A stretch of DNA of 64,000 nucleotides from Paracentrotus lividus. Taxonomy: Eukaryota; Echinodermata; Echinoidea; Camarodonta; Echinidae. Below are positions 13,876 to 28,800 of the stretch, piece after piece. The notes beneath the pieces are model-generated. The model was not told the DNA's origin. It did no database searches and saw nothing but the letters and a program-made list of their open reading frames with translations. Made by a program: the position numbers and the translations under genes. How positions within the stretch are numbered: the first letter of the stretch is position 1; each line of letters begins with the position of its first letter. The stretch covers positions 7,875,791 through 7,939,790 of the forward strand of contig CALNVZ010000649.1 in the NCBI GenBank assembly GCA_940671915.1, given 5' to 3'.

Positions 13876-16800
13876 TGATTATGATTTCAAAAATACTGAA
13901 TATAATGCCAAACTGTGATGCCTTTTTGTGTAAATGTACAATATAGTGTGATGCTGATGATACCCCATAGCACTTTAATCGGCACGAAGGTGCCTTACCA
14001 AAAGTAAAGCCGCGGCATTCTGCCGTGAACGCCGCTTTATACAGGATGTACTAATCCCTCCAATTAAGTCAATGGAAGAATAATAGGGGAACGGTATATC
14101 CAGCATATGATCCCGCTGTGCAACGTTCACGCAGGGGGCTGCGGCTTTATCTTCTTTTTTTTTATAAGTACCTAATATACATGCATTTTCTCTGCCCGTA
14201 TTCACATAGGTGTCTAGGTTAAACCATATTATTTTATTTTATTTTGTTTTATTTACCTAGGGTAACCCTGTCAGTAAATTAAGTATTGTTGTACTTGGAG
14301 GCCTGCAAAGAAAAGACATACTATGAAAATTACAGCTTCATAGCTTAATCTGTCGTTAATACTATAGTACTAAATAAACCAATGATATGACACAAAAAGT
14401 AGATGTTTGATTCATCAGATTTTTTGGTATCGAAACTATTAAAAAAACTGTTTGGGAATGATAAGTACAAAAGTTTCCTAAAGATTATAGCACAATTATT
14501 AGTATTAAGGAACATGTAACAGAGACAGATTGTGTCACAATTTGCTAGCTATAGTTAAACTACAGATTTAAGCTATGTCTTAACCCTATTCTGACTGGTC
14601 TTTTCAAGAGGAGATTTTGACTGGGGAGTTAATTTGACCCCGCCCCCCCCCCCCTCAGTCTCGGCCGCCTATGGTCCGATCGCCGCAAATTTTGCGCGAA
14701 GTCGCTGCACATGTAAAGGGTGTCGCTGGTATGTTTTTTTTTGAAAAAAAATTTCATGTATTTTAATTATGCTAATTTTATGCATACTCATGTATGCGAA
14801 TTAGTTGCTTTTTTATGGAAATCGTTAATATTTCATTATTAAATATAGTTATGAAGCCCAAATTTTTTAAAAGTTGCTTGAGTAAAAGTTGCTGAGTAGC
14901 AAAGACAACAGTATTGAATTGACAAATTCAGAAATTTCAAATTCTTTTGTATTCTATTGTTTTATGAATTTCTTATGTATTCTATTGTTTTGATTTCTTA
15001 TGTATTTCTTTCTTTTTATAATTTTTGATGCTTGAGAAATGTAATTTGTACTTCATCCCTGGACTGAACACTATTCGTAACCCAACTTCAGATTTAGCAA
15101 CCTTAATTCTTCAACTTAGACCGGAAATAAAGCCCTGAGCAGGTGTCGCCGGAGCATTTGTCAGTTCCTTTATCTTATGTATATGTTCTTTTTTAAACAT
15201 AGCGCCATGTCCCAGACCAGGAAGGGGAGACCTTAGCAGCATAGAGGTACTATCAGGGGTGGAAGGATATGTTCATGGAGCGAGGATCAGGTACAGCTGT
15301 GTTGAAGGCTGGAATATTGTTGGGGTCGCAGAGAGAGAGTGCAACAACGGGCAATGGACCGGATCGGTGCCAGAATGCAGGATAGCAGGTAAGCATCCAC
15401 ATCAGCCATAGTTTGGGATCAAAATTAAGTAAAAAAGGGCCTAAGCCGTTGATCCTAGCAGAATCTTCATCAGAGACAAACTGATCAACATGTAAAGAAA
15501 TATAGACAGGAAAAAGCAGAGCTACAAATAGGCAAGGTAATGAGAGACAGAGGGCAAAAGGAGTGAGGGGAGAGTCACTCTGTCAGGTGCTAATTGGTAT
15601 GCACAGATGCCCAAGGTTGAGCAGTGGATCCCCCAGTGAAATATTAGTGTTGAGCTCTGCTACGAATCATTAGACCACTCCCCAAATTGGCACCACCTAT
15701 ATTCTTTGCATTTACTCTTATTTTCTTTTGATGGAGGAAAAAGTAACGAGTAGAGCAGAAAGGGTGATGGTGAGAAAGATACAAGGAGAGACATTATCTG
15801 ATATGTTGAGGAGTAGCGAATTAAAGGCGAGGAAATGGTTGAAAGAATGTGATTGGTTTGATTGGTTTGGTTTATTTTACCTGACTGGTGAGGAAGCAAT
15901 CAAATGATTATAAGTTACAAGACCACCACTCTACCGACTGAGCTATCCTGCCTCTGTCATCTATTTCCCAGCTAGCAAGCTGACATCGGGCCGATGTCGG
16001 CATCGTCGGTTTGTTGTCGGCAACGTCGCAGCCGGCAATCCGACGTCGCGCCGACATCGTGGCAATGTTGGCACTATGTCGCAAGTTTTAGCCATAAAGG
16101 ATATGGGAAAATTGATATCGGGCCGATGTCATTATTACAACATTAATACGACATCTAGTGTACGACATTCCGACAATGTCATGTCGATGTCGCAGGTTTT
16201 ACAAAATTAAAGAGTTGGTAATTTGTCGGAAAGAGATGTCGGCCCAATGTCAATTTTTCAACATAAATAAGATATCAAGAAATACGATGTCGGAATAATA
16301 TCGTGTCGATGTCATAACGAATACCAGTAAAACAAGTCGGTTAATGATCGAGGATTGACGTCGGGCCGATGTCTGCATTGTCGGTTTGTTGTCGGCAACG
16401 TCGCAGCCGGCAATCCGACGTCGCGCCGACATCGTGGCAATGTTGGCATTATGTCGCAAGTTTTAGCCATAAAGGATATCGGAAAATTGGTATCGGGCCG
16501 ATGTCATTATTACAACATTAATACGACATCTAGTGTACGACACTCCGACAATGTCATGTCGATGTCGCAGGTTTTACAAAATTAAAGAGTTGGTAATTTG
16601 TCGGAAAGAGATGTCTGCCCAATGTCAATTTTTCAACATAAATAAGATATCAAGAAATACGATGTCGGAATAATATCGTGTTGATGTCATAACGAATACC
16701 AGTAACACAAGTCGGTTAATGATCGAGGATTGATGTCGGGCCGATGTTGGCATTGTCGGTTTGTTGTCGGCAACATCGCAGCCGGCAATCTGACGTCGCG

Positions 16801-19800
16801 CCGACATCGTGGCAATGTTGGCATTATGTCGCAAGTTTTAGCCATAAAGGATATCGGAAAATTGGTATCGGGCCGATGTCATTATTACAACATTAATACG
16901 ACATCTGGTGTACGACATTGCGACAATGTCATATCGATGTCGCAGGTTTTACAAAATTAACGAGTTGGTAATTTGTCGGAAAGAGATGTTGGCCTAATGT
17001 CAATTTTTCAACATAGATATGATATCAAGAAATACGATGTCGGAATAATATCGTGTCGATGTCATAACGAATACCAGTAAAACAAATCGGTTAATGATCG
17101 AGGATTGACGTCGAGCCGATTTCAGCATTAAATGCTTAATTCGGCATCAGATATACGACATCGCACCAATGTCGGATTGGTGTCGCAATTAGTAAAAACT
17201 AAAGAAGTCGGTAAATGGTCACTGAAAAGCGATGCCGGCCCAATGTCATTATTTCGACATAAATATGACAACTCTAAATACGACGTCGGATTGATGTCGC
17301 GCTTATGTCGCAACCAACGCCAGTACTAAGTCTTAAATGGTTGAAGATTGATGATGGGCTATATGTCACTCACAATATTAATACAGGTTTTAAGCAAATT
17401 AACGAGTTGTGTAATTTGTCGGAAAGAAGATGTTGGCCTAATGTTCAATTTTTATCAACATAGATATGATATCAAGAAATACGATGTCGTAAATTAATGA
17501 TCGTGTCGATGTCATAACCAATACCAGTTAAAAAAATCGGTATTTTTAAGATCGGGATGGACTCGAGCGTTTCAGCATTTAAATAGCGTATAATTACAGG
17601 CATCAGATATACGACACTCGCACCGATGTCGGGATTAGGTTGTCGCAATTATTTGAGATTAGAAGAAAGTCGGTAAATTGTCAGAAAAATGATTGTAGGC
17701 CCATATGTCATTATTTGACCATTAAAATTAATCATCTCTTGAAACAACGTCGGCGCGGTTGATGCCGTCCCCATTTTGCAACTTATAATGCCATTAAAAA
17801 AGTCAGGTAAAGGCATGAAAGATTGAATGTCGGGCTTGATTTCAATAGTACAAATATTTAATACATGGTAAGACGTACATCGGAGCAAGTCGGTTAAATA
17901 TCACATATATTTAAGAAAAAAAAATGTGTGGCCTAATGTGCATAATTTCGAACATAAATATGGGCGTCGGATTAATATACCGCGTTATTATGCATATAGC
18001 AAACTTAATGTCAAGTAAAAGAGGTCCGTGACGAGGTTTGAAAATGTATTCGGGGCCGAGTCTAAATTACATAACAGTACCTACATTGATTGTCTTATTA
18101 GATGTCGAAAGTTGGTCGCAAATAAAGAGGGTGGTAAATGGTTTGCAAAAAAAAAGGATGTTGGCCCAATGTCACTTTTTCGACAAAAATATGAACATCA
18201 TAAATATGATGTCGATTAATGTCCGCGCCGATGTAAAAAAACTAAGTTTGTAAAAAATGGTTGAAATTATGATCAGGTCATCTAGGACCGAGCATAAATT
18301 TTAGCAACATTTAATAACGGCATCTTAGACAATATCGGGGAAATGGTCATATCAAAGTCGAATGGTACGGCTCAAAATAAACTGATGCGGAAATGGCTGA
18401 AATAATATGTTGACCCAATTCCATTTATGCAACATGAATAAGACATACTCAGATTCCGACGGGACCGCGCGATGTCGCTACTGATTGCCGTCACAAAGTC
18501 CGCGGTAAATTGGTCGAAAATAAATGTCATCAATGTCATTGTTGCCACTTGACATGACATCTCCAAATATACAGCATTTCCGTTGATGGCCGTATTACGA
18601 TTGTCGCAATTGTTGCAAATAAAATAAGAGTTAATTGGTAAATGGTTTGGGAAAAAATTTCAGCTGAATGTCAATTTATTCTAAATTTCGGACATAAATT
18701 TGACATTAATCTGTAATTTGAATGTCGGATTAATGTCGCATCGATGTCGAACTAATGCCATAAATGATATTCGTAAAGTATTGAACCATTGATGTCGGGG
18801 TCGCATGTGATATTACAACATTAACGGCATCTGTATGACATCGCGCCGATGTCATAAAATGTCGGGACATTTGATTTTTTCGGCAATAAATATTTTGGGT
18901 AAAAAAAACAAAACATTTTCGACCCGATGTCATTATTGCAACATTAAATTATATCCAAATTCGATATGTCGACTATATATGACATTCGCAAGTTATCTAT
19001 TTGGATTTAACTCTTGATCATGTAGAAACTTGGGTCCCTATACAGAAATTTCCGACAACAAATGGCCTAAACGTTAGTGAAATATCTACAATAATAAAAT
19101 AGATGATATTACAAAGGTGTATTTTATACGCAATATATCAGGCGGAGAGTAATGTCAAATAATATACTGTGATGTTTAGTTCTTGAAATAGATACGGTGT
19201 TGTTGAAAAGTTGTTGCTTCTTGCTGAACATATCCAGGACATTTTATTAGGATAATCAACCGCATCGTTTTTTCAGTATCATGGAATCCGTATTTAACAA
19301 AATGAGTGACTTTACCCAGTGGATATTACAAGTCCTTCCATGTTTGTCTTCAAAATGTAGGGGTAGAGGGATCTCGCGCCACACATCCTAGGATAAGCCC
19401 TTTAAAACTGAGCACCACTATTTAATAATTCCCAATCCTACAGCCTTTTCATCGAAACTGCGTAAAATACTCCGTTTGCTTGCACTTTGAAAAATAACGA
19501 CGTATCAGGCCGAATCACGTCGGGCCCGACGTTCGGAGGCTCCTCTATGAATATACTGAGCATTATTCCATACTACGTATCATTAAGCAATCTTAAAGAT
19601 GGAAATGTGACTTAAAGATGAAATCTATTTTTAACGTTACATTGCAGCGACGTTTGCTGTTTGAAGTATGATGGAGATTATAGTTTGCATAATTATCTTG
19701 TTGTCTTCTTAGATGAATTTAAAAAGTATAAGATAGTACGTAACTAGGAATTAAAAATGCTAATTAAAACTATATTAACCTCTTTTTTAACGGGGACTTA

Positions 19801-22800
19801 AAATTTTGAGTGTATCATATATCAAGAGTCGCAGTATTTTTAGGTTGATATAGGTTTAGGATAGGATATTGTTAGGATAGATTTGTTAGGGCTTATAGGG
19901 GTATATCTTAGGAAACATATAGGGTTATTGTAAGAAACCATTTTGGAAAAACTAACTATGTAATGATTACGAGCGATTTGATATTTACTTTTTTCAAAAT
20001 TTTTACTGTCGGTCTCTAACGTCGGATTGTGTGTTCTGATTGGACCAAAAATTGACATCGAGACGATTGTTGAGCCTGGGCGGGACATTTTGAATGCCGA
20101 GGCGACATCGAAATTTGACACATTCTACCCCTCCAAAATGACAAAATTGGTCTGACATCTTGGACATCGGAAAATGATGTTGACCCGGCATCATAAATTG
20201 ACATCGCTGCGACATGAGTTTGGCGGACATTTTGAGGTCGCACCAACGTCAAAAATAGATATTGATCCGATGTAACGTCAGACGTTGTCCGTCATTGGCC
20301 CAACGTCAGCCCGACGTCGTTCTGCTAGCTGGGTTATCATCACTGGGATTTATGTAGTGAGGAAAAGTAGTTAAGATGGGCATGTTCTGTGACAGGAGGG
20401 AAATTTGAGTGTGAGAACATCTTGGAATCTGGAAGTGAATGAATAAGGAGGGAGAGGAAATCCCAAAAATCTTTTGAAAGGAAATGATCAAAAAAGAAAT
20501 TTCTTGAGTTTACAGAGTGAAGAGGATGCTTGAGATTGAGCTTGGAGGAAGATCCTCCAAGGAGTGAGAGTGAGATGGGGAAAGGCATTTGGTAGCTGGA
20601 CGGATGAAAGTCTGCAACCCTCCTTTGGAGGAAAAAGAAACTGACTGAAATAAACAATAATGATGATGAATCAGCTTTCTCTATTCTTCTACCATCAAAC
20701 AGCTCCCCCACGATGCATGCTCCCTCAGAGAAGCAATGGAGAAGTCTTTTCCATCACGGGATATACAGGGAGAATCTTTGATGAGGGCTTGCCGATTGGG
20801 GAACAAGTCACCATCTCTTTAAGATCATGTAATCCAGGCTATACCCCTCAGAGATATGTCAGGACAGGGTGCTCGAATGTGGGAGAGTGGACAGTCCCTG
20901 TGCCAATATGTGGTAAGCCAGATAGATTGTGTTGTATATAATCCAGGTATACTCCCCAGAGCTACATGAATGTACACATTGGGTACTCAGATTTGGAACA
21001 GTGTGCCATGTGCCAATATGTGGTAGGCCTAAGCAAGATGAGTCATGTAGGAGACTGACTTGCTATTCCCTGTTTATAGATACTCGTTATGCAAGTCAGT
21101 AAGCATTTCATGAATATTTTGTATTTTATTCTCATAAAAGTTCCTGTTTCATGTTTTCTTAAATTATTTTATATATTCATTTCTGATAAAGCTCTTTGAA
21201 TATATGAAGTGCATAAAAGAACTGAAGGCTATAATTATGGTTATGTTTACTTTGTCTCTACAGAACGAAGGGAGAGATTTTGTGCCAAGCCTAGCTACAT
21301 TTCCCGCATTGTACAGTATGTGAATGGAGTAGACACCAAGGAACTCAGCTCGTACCCTCACGATGAACTTCCTGAGGGAACATTTGTATTGTCTCGCTGT
21401 TCCCTCCCTGGGGAATATGTGATGCAGGGAAGTGCAAATAGAACCTGTGCTGAAGGGAGTTGGTCCGGGCAGGAACCTAGCTGTGGTATGAAATTGAAAA
21501 CAACTTTAAATTAGCGGTATTGAAGAGAAATCCCTGTTGTTGTCGTCAGAATGAATAGTGAAAGAAACTGTCCCAAGGTTGGTTACGATTCACCTATAAA
21601 AGAGATGCTGTATGATTTAAGGTTTTGGCATTGATCACTGAGAAGTGATATCATCAGTATTGGTGAAAGTAACATGCACTGCTCTTACAATAAAATTCAA
21701 CCTCTTTAACATGAAAAAAAAAATTACAAAAGTTGTACATTAATTTGTTTAACCTTTCCGACCATAGGACTTGCCCTTAAAACTCCTTAAAGGGAAACCC
21801 ATTATAATGTTAATTAGGTTTTAATGAGAGCAGAATAATTTCAGGTTGTGAGATTACTTTTAAGGAGATTTCAAATCAATTTTTTTCTAAGCTGTCTAAA
21901 GTATTACTAAAAATATTGTTAATTTCCATTGCTCTACATGTGAAGATACTGTTTTTTCTGGCTGTGGATTTGATATATTTGTTTGCTCAACACCTGAAGC
22001 TTGAAACATGATTCCAACTAATTTTTACCACCACACGAAGGTTAGTCCAAATTTTTGTGGCCAAGTGTTGAGTGTAGATATTCTCCCATGAGGCATTGCC
22101 AGAGTGTCATTAGACATGTTAAAATAACAATGAGAAACACTGATTTTACTATAAAAGGGATTTTAATATAGTCCACTCCATTAACAAGAGTTTGGGACCT
22201 AGCCTCATTATGATTTAATCTTGTTTTACTGAACGTATTATAGGTACATAGACAGATGTGCACATATTCAAAATTGGGACCAGGTAACTGCTCTTTTATA
22301 ATGGAAATTTGTGCTATCCTTGCTAGTTAAAGTTAGTTAAAATGGACTGCATACAGGGGTAGCATTGATCAACAGCAGTAACAATATATAATGTGTGCCT
22401 TTCATTTTTATCCTATGCAGTTCGTGCAGCAACAGAGATCTACTTTTATAACAACCAACCTATGCAGATCAGAAGTAATGGAACTATCGTCATCTATCCA
22501 CGAAGTCGTCTATTAATTTATTGTAGGATGCCTTCTTGGAGCCGTGCAAGAGCACATTTTATATCAGATAATGGACCAGTAAGACAAAAACCAGACGTAT
22601 GCCCAAACTTTATTCAGGCCTACTTTCTTTGAAGAAATAGGCTTATTGTTAGGTGTATGATAGGATTTTATGGTAGGCATGACGAACCAGACCGTTTGAG
22701 GACAGTATACCCCTACTTGCAACTCTATTAGTTCTCTTTTCCAAGTGTGACCAGGGACGTGAGAGGAGACCCTGGTGGAAACACCTCAACCACGATATCT

Positions 22801-25800
22801 ATCCAAAAAACATATGTTCCTTGACCTCGGTCCAAACAGTGGTCACCCAAGGTCACAGCTGGGGGCCAATATTGTTTACATTAAATGATCAAGATGTCTG
22901 TATCGATACATTTTTATTAGTTTTTTTATTCTTGTACTTTCCTTATTCCGAGGTCTATTTTCTTCGTTTGAAATTGAAAACGAATTAACATTTGATTTCT
23001 AAATATAATATGCTTGTGAAAACTTGAAATATATCAAATACAATCATTTTATTTTGAAGGGCCTACTCATAGGCAGAGCTACTATTACTGTAACATCCCA
23101 GCTGTTGTTTATCATTTACCCCTGGCTCAACGCTCAAGCTGGCCTGTGGAGTTGTAAAGTTTGATAACAGGGATTATCTGGCCATGCAGGATCGATAGTG
23201 CTTGGAAATAGTTTCAAACAGGTTTTTTGATAAGGGGGTATGGGACCTGAATTCGGAGGGTCAGCTCAGGTCTGCTTGCAAACAATGGTTTGACGTAATG
23301 TTGGGGTTAGGGATATGATGACTCCAGGACCGAAAAACTATTTGTTTAAGGATTGACAGGGTAGAAATTGACACCAGAGCATGTCATTTATTGAACTAGA
23401 ATGCTGATTCTCCTCTCTCTGTCTCTTGATCCACCTTTCTTCTTTAATTTTCCTCTCCATCTCTTCTACTCTGTTTAAAATTTTTATTACCCTTAAAAGT
23501 AATTAGTACTCCCCTTGATAAGCCTACATAATAAACTTGGGACAAGCAATTTTCTCATTTAATGAATTACATGTACGGTATATGAACACATAGGAACGAA
23601 AATATCATATGCACAGGTTTGAATTGGGACCAGGAGAAATTCCTTGCTATAGTGAGATCTTATTGTAACATCCTCGTTACCGTGTATAATGATTGGTTGA
23701 TATAGGAACTGTTGAAAATGACATGATAAATTTATGCCACACCTGGATTGGAAATTTCAGAATTCATATGCTGATGAGAATTAATGAATATGCCTGGAAT
23801 GTTTTTAATGGCTTTAAATTGGCCACAAAGGAGTTAATATGAAAAATGGAAGTCATAATACATAATGTCAATTTTTGTTTTTTTTTTTAAGGCATGGACC
23901 TGTTTTTAAATATGTAATCAGGCTGCTATGCCTATTTCAATTGATATTAAGCAGAATGCTTAGATAGTGTTGTCTGTGGTATCTTACAAATGAATATTAT
24001 CAATGAACCTGTCTACCTAAGTCCAAAAGGTTATTCTGGTCGTTATACTTGCCAAGCTAGTGATCAAACATTTCTCACAGTGCTCTTCATACAGTTGCTG
24101 GTAAGATTGTCATTTAGATCTCTCTAATTAATTTCATTTATTTCTCTGCAATCTGTTTTTTTTTCTTTTTTCGTCAGAATCTCTTTTTGTTTTTATTTGT
24201 TCTCCTCTTTATTCTGTACAATTTGTGTAGATGATAACTCAAAAAATCTTTCATCAAATCATTCCAAATTATCATTGATGATCGATCATCACAAGGTTTC
24301 TAAATCATTTTTCCAACCACATAACGCGATGTCATTCAGACGCCATTTTGTAAAATCCTATTATTAACCATAACTAATTGTTATTACTCAATCATATTCA
24401 ATACACACTTCAAATGACCCTCCTACAGATCATATGATCAGAGGTCACCTAAAGGTCATGATGCTCTGTGCGGGCGTATGCGTGCGTCAAAATTAAAAAA
24501 TGCTCAAAATCACTTTCGATCGAATTAGGTCATTTTGAGCATTTTTTTAAATTTCTGTGCGTAACCGCCTGCACGTGCACAAGTCATACATAACGTGAAA
24601 CCCTGTTTTTCACTTGATTTGCTTTTCAAAGACGTCCTTGACATTTTCCACCCACTTTGAATCAATATCAGTTCACATGCGCCTGTCAAAGTTCAAAGTC
24701 TGCGCGCTCTTCAATGGGCAAATACCCTAACACACGCAAAAACATACCTCTCTAAAATATATGTATTGTAAGCGCTTTGGGCCTACTGGGAAAAGCGCGA
24801 GTATAAATATTAAGTATATAATTATATGTCATATTCAAACGTGAGTGACAGATACTTTGGACTGATAGAAGGGTGCATAGGCCTATCTTTGCACTTGTAG
24901 GTTATGAATGGATCATGACTACCAAATTGTGTACTTAGGAGTGGCATGTACCATTACCAGTTGGATTTTAATTTTACAAGGTGTCCTGGAAATCATGATT
25001 AAAAACAGTGCGTGAGTGAACAGCAAAGAAAAAAACATGGATTTCTGACCATCATTGGTTATAGTTGGATTTGTGCCCAAGTAGATCTCTAAAGGTACAA
25101 TAAGTGCTGGTATATGTATAGGATAGTGTGTACCTCTCTGAAATATTGTGTTATCAATCATTCCCTCTCTGTGGAAAAGGTCCACCTCTATGTGTCGTGA
25201 GTGACACGGCATCCAAAAATGTGAGTTCAAATGTTGTGTCATCACGGTTGAATATGACCACATGTAGATAAAATGCATGTGATACCTTGTGAAGAACTTT
25301 AAATTAAATATTTTACTAACATTGTAGTAACAGTAGTAATGTGAAATAACTCTTTATTTTACTCCCTGCAAATTGGCAATTAGATTTGGTCAATATTACT
25401 ATTGATTTGCAATTCCAATAGGAAGGTTAAGACTACTTTGCAAGGTGCCTTTTCATTTCATGTTTAAATTTGCTTTAATTGCAGCAATTGTGTGAGAGGC
25501 CCAGACACCCATGAAATGGTACAGTACTCGATAACGACCCCACGGACGCAAGGACGCTATCCGATGGGCAAACAAATCATCTTCACCTGCAACAGGGGTT
25601 ATAACCGTGATGGGGCAAGCAGAACTACTTGCGTGTTTGGGGAGTGGTCGCATCGTGTCCCACGATGTATAAGTATGCATATTTTTTTTGGTATTTTTTA
25701 CATTAATCATCCTTCCAAAAAGATAAATAAATAGAAATAATGTCTGAATTTCCATTAAAGTTGCTTCGTAATGATTGTTTTCATTTGGGAAATTTTAAAG

Positions 25801-28800
25801 TTTACTCTTTAGCACCTAAACTAGCTGCCCTGAACCGCCCCAAACCACCCCTGCTTTATGCACGCTATTGTCATGATAATTAAAAAAAATATCTACATGA
25901 CCATACTTGTTGTGAATTACAAGTCGGATCTGTGCTGTCCGATTCTGCTAAAAAAAAGTCCCACTAGTATTTCTTATTGAAACACCCTGTTGCAAACACA
26001 GCAAAACCCTTCCCGTTAGGGAGTAAGCTGACACGTTTCAAGCATGTGCTAAAGGGTTAAAAGATTATATTTTCCAGATCAAATCCAGATTGAATCACTG
26101 TACAATGAGGTGCGACCTGCCATCATTGGTTTACTACCATCATCATCTCGCTGTTGTAAATGAACCCTGATTCTTTTCAATTTATCAAGCGAGATTGTCA
26201 TGCACAGTTAGCCAAAAACAAATGGCGAGTGATAGGTCGCGCTCATGTGATTAATCTTAGCAGAGCTGCTAACCGTTACAAAAAATATATGATTGTCATG
26301 AAAATCTGAAGGGAATACAAAAATACGATAAGTCGCTCAAAAAATTAAGAATTTACAGGAAAATGACCTCCAAATATACATGTTGTACAAGGCAACATGT
26401 TCTCATTCTCTTTGCCTGGAGGTGGCGCACTGAATTTATCCATTGTATCGGGCCTCTATTCATGATTTATTCTTATGTGAATTCATATACATTTACCAGG
26501 AGCAACGTGTCCAGAATTACAGCCCCCATACCACGGCACCAAGATTGGGACAAATAGAGTGGGACAATCGGTACACTTTATGTGCAACCAGGGCTACCAG
26601 TTACAAGGGGAGAGTTTCTTAACTTGCCTACCGACAGGAAACTGGTCTCATCCTCTTCCCACATGCATCGGTGAGTCTTGAATGGGTTTGTTTATTTTGT
26701 TTTACTTTATCTATCTTAAATATTAAAAAGACATTCAATAAGTAAATAAAAAACAAACATATGCAACCCGTTACCGAGATTTACCGAAATATTTCAGTAA
26801 ATGTTAGGCAACTTACCAAAAGATAAAATCGCGGTCTTCTGCGTGAACACCGCAGAGCGGTGCTTTAAACCGGATGTATTAATCCCCTCCTATTAAAGTC
26901 AATGGAGGAATAATAGGGGAGCGGTACACCCGGTATATAATCCTGCTGTGCTGCATTCATGCAGTGGGCCTAGGCTTATCTTTTGGTAAGGCGCCTTATG
27001 TTTTTGTTATTTCATTATTTTACAAAGTGAGTCAGAAAAAATGCATGACTGAATAACAGGTTATCTTCAGAAGACAGCAAAATGTCACTTGCCAAAAGTG
27101 GCTTGGTGAAGAATAAACAAATTTAGGATACCCTTACGTACTCTAATACATACCCTTACCATACACACCCTCACCCTCACCACACACACCCTCACCCTAC
27201 CACCCACACACTTGCCACACACACACTCACACACATACACTCAAATACATAGGCCTATGTCATTCACAACAGCACAAACACATACACACCCACAAACACC
27301 CTCACTCCTCGCACACACTTTTTTGTGTGTGTGAGTACGGGAGGATAGGTTTGTGGGGGTGTGTGTATGTGTGTGGTAAGGTTTGTCATGTGTGTATGAA
27401 TGTGCACATATTCTTTTAACATTTGTTTTAATCATCGTCCATCCTCTTGGCAAAATTAAGATTTTGCAGTCGTCTGAAGATTGTCTGTCATTCAGTCATG
27501 CATGCACAGATCCAAATGAAAAGGGTACCAAGAAATGTTAGGAGGATGACTCTACCAAGACATATCATGACACCCATAATTTAATGTTCATACTTCAAAC
27601 AAGGCTACTTCAAAATATTGGGACCTTTTTTTTTTATCTTTCTGTACATTTAATTAGAAACACATTCACAAATTGATCAAAGAATGAAAATACAAATGAC
27701 CCAGCCAACAGTATGGGCCTCTATTGGTGACTGGGGGGGGGGGGTGTTTTTGTTTTTTGTTTCAGGGCCCTCATGGACAGCAGTTCACGAAACTGAAGAG
27801 GCCACCCTGAATAAATAAAACTGAAAATAAATAAATAAAATAAAATATAATTTTTTTTTTATTATAGTAAGAAACAGAGTTAGAGAGAGTGAAAGAAAGA
27901 GAATAGAGAAAGAGAATAGTTTGTTCCTTTTACGCAGCATATTGAGTAAGTAATAATTACTGCAAGAATTGAGAAGAAACCACTTATGGCATAAGCAAAA
28001 CTGTGATAATTCCTCTCCTTTCACAGAGATGCTTGAGCCAGATGGACCATGTGATTTAATCACATGTGAGTTATGGCAGAGATGCGTGATCCTCCCCTCC
28101 GACATTGGCATCTGTGGATGCATCAGTCCTAGAGACTGCCCCGCCCCTGATCCGAATCAGTCAGAAATTTGCGGGACAGATGGGAAGAATTATACATCCA
28201 TGTGTCATCTCAAGGCTCGTGCATGTATCCTGTCCATTGACATTGAGGAGGCGTCCAGCACCGAGTTCTGCATTAATGGTATTTTCTTGAAAAACATCAT
28301 CCCTGAACCCTAAGTTGACTAATAATTTTGCAACATAAAAGTTTTGCACTGTGACGTTTCATGACTTTTTTCTTTTAAGTTTCGCACAACTTTTGAGACC
28401 AAATTTGCGACACCCGGGTAAGCAGTTCTGAAATTATGCAATATTATGTGTATATCAGTATGCACATCTATGGCACAGACACCACTTGCCAATTCCCTTT
28501 GTTGCATTGGCTTTCATGGTCATGGTGCGCTTAGCCTTAGAATCCATCATTTTTATGTTAAGTAAGAAATTAGTTTTTCACTTTGCGGTTTCCTCAAGTT
28601 GTAACTTAATATACATCGCCTTGCATATTCCGTCAAGAAACCAGTAATAGCAAAGTTTTCTCCAAATAATTGTGGATAAAGGCGGAAGCTCAAAAATGCT
28701 CAAAAAATTTGCTTTGACTTTGTACACAAAATCACGTTTATGGGCCGTTTTTGGTCTGAAATTTTTTTTAATATTGTGCATCGTTGTAAAGTATGTCAAA

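Noticed and set aside
16355-16960. Repeated open frames of about 70-76 codons on both strands in the GATGTCGG element
   Set aside because: They recur with the 375-bp repeat on both strands, change frame with small indels and have no domain. They reflect the repeat phase, not genes.
15982-17107. CRISPR-like array because of regularly spaced palindromic motifs
   Set aside because: The 'spacers' are themselves repeated every 375 bp, the motifs vary, there are no cas genes and this is animal DNA.
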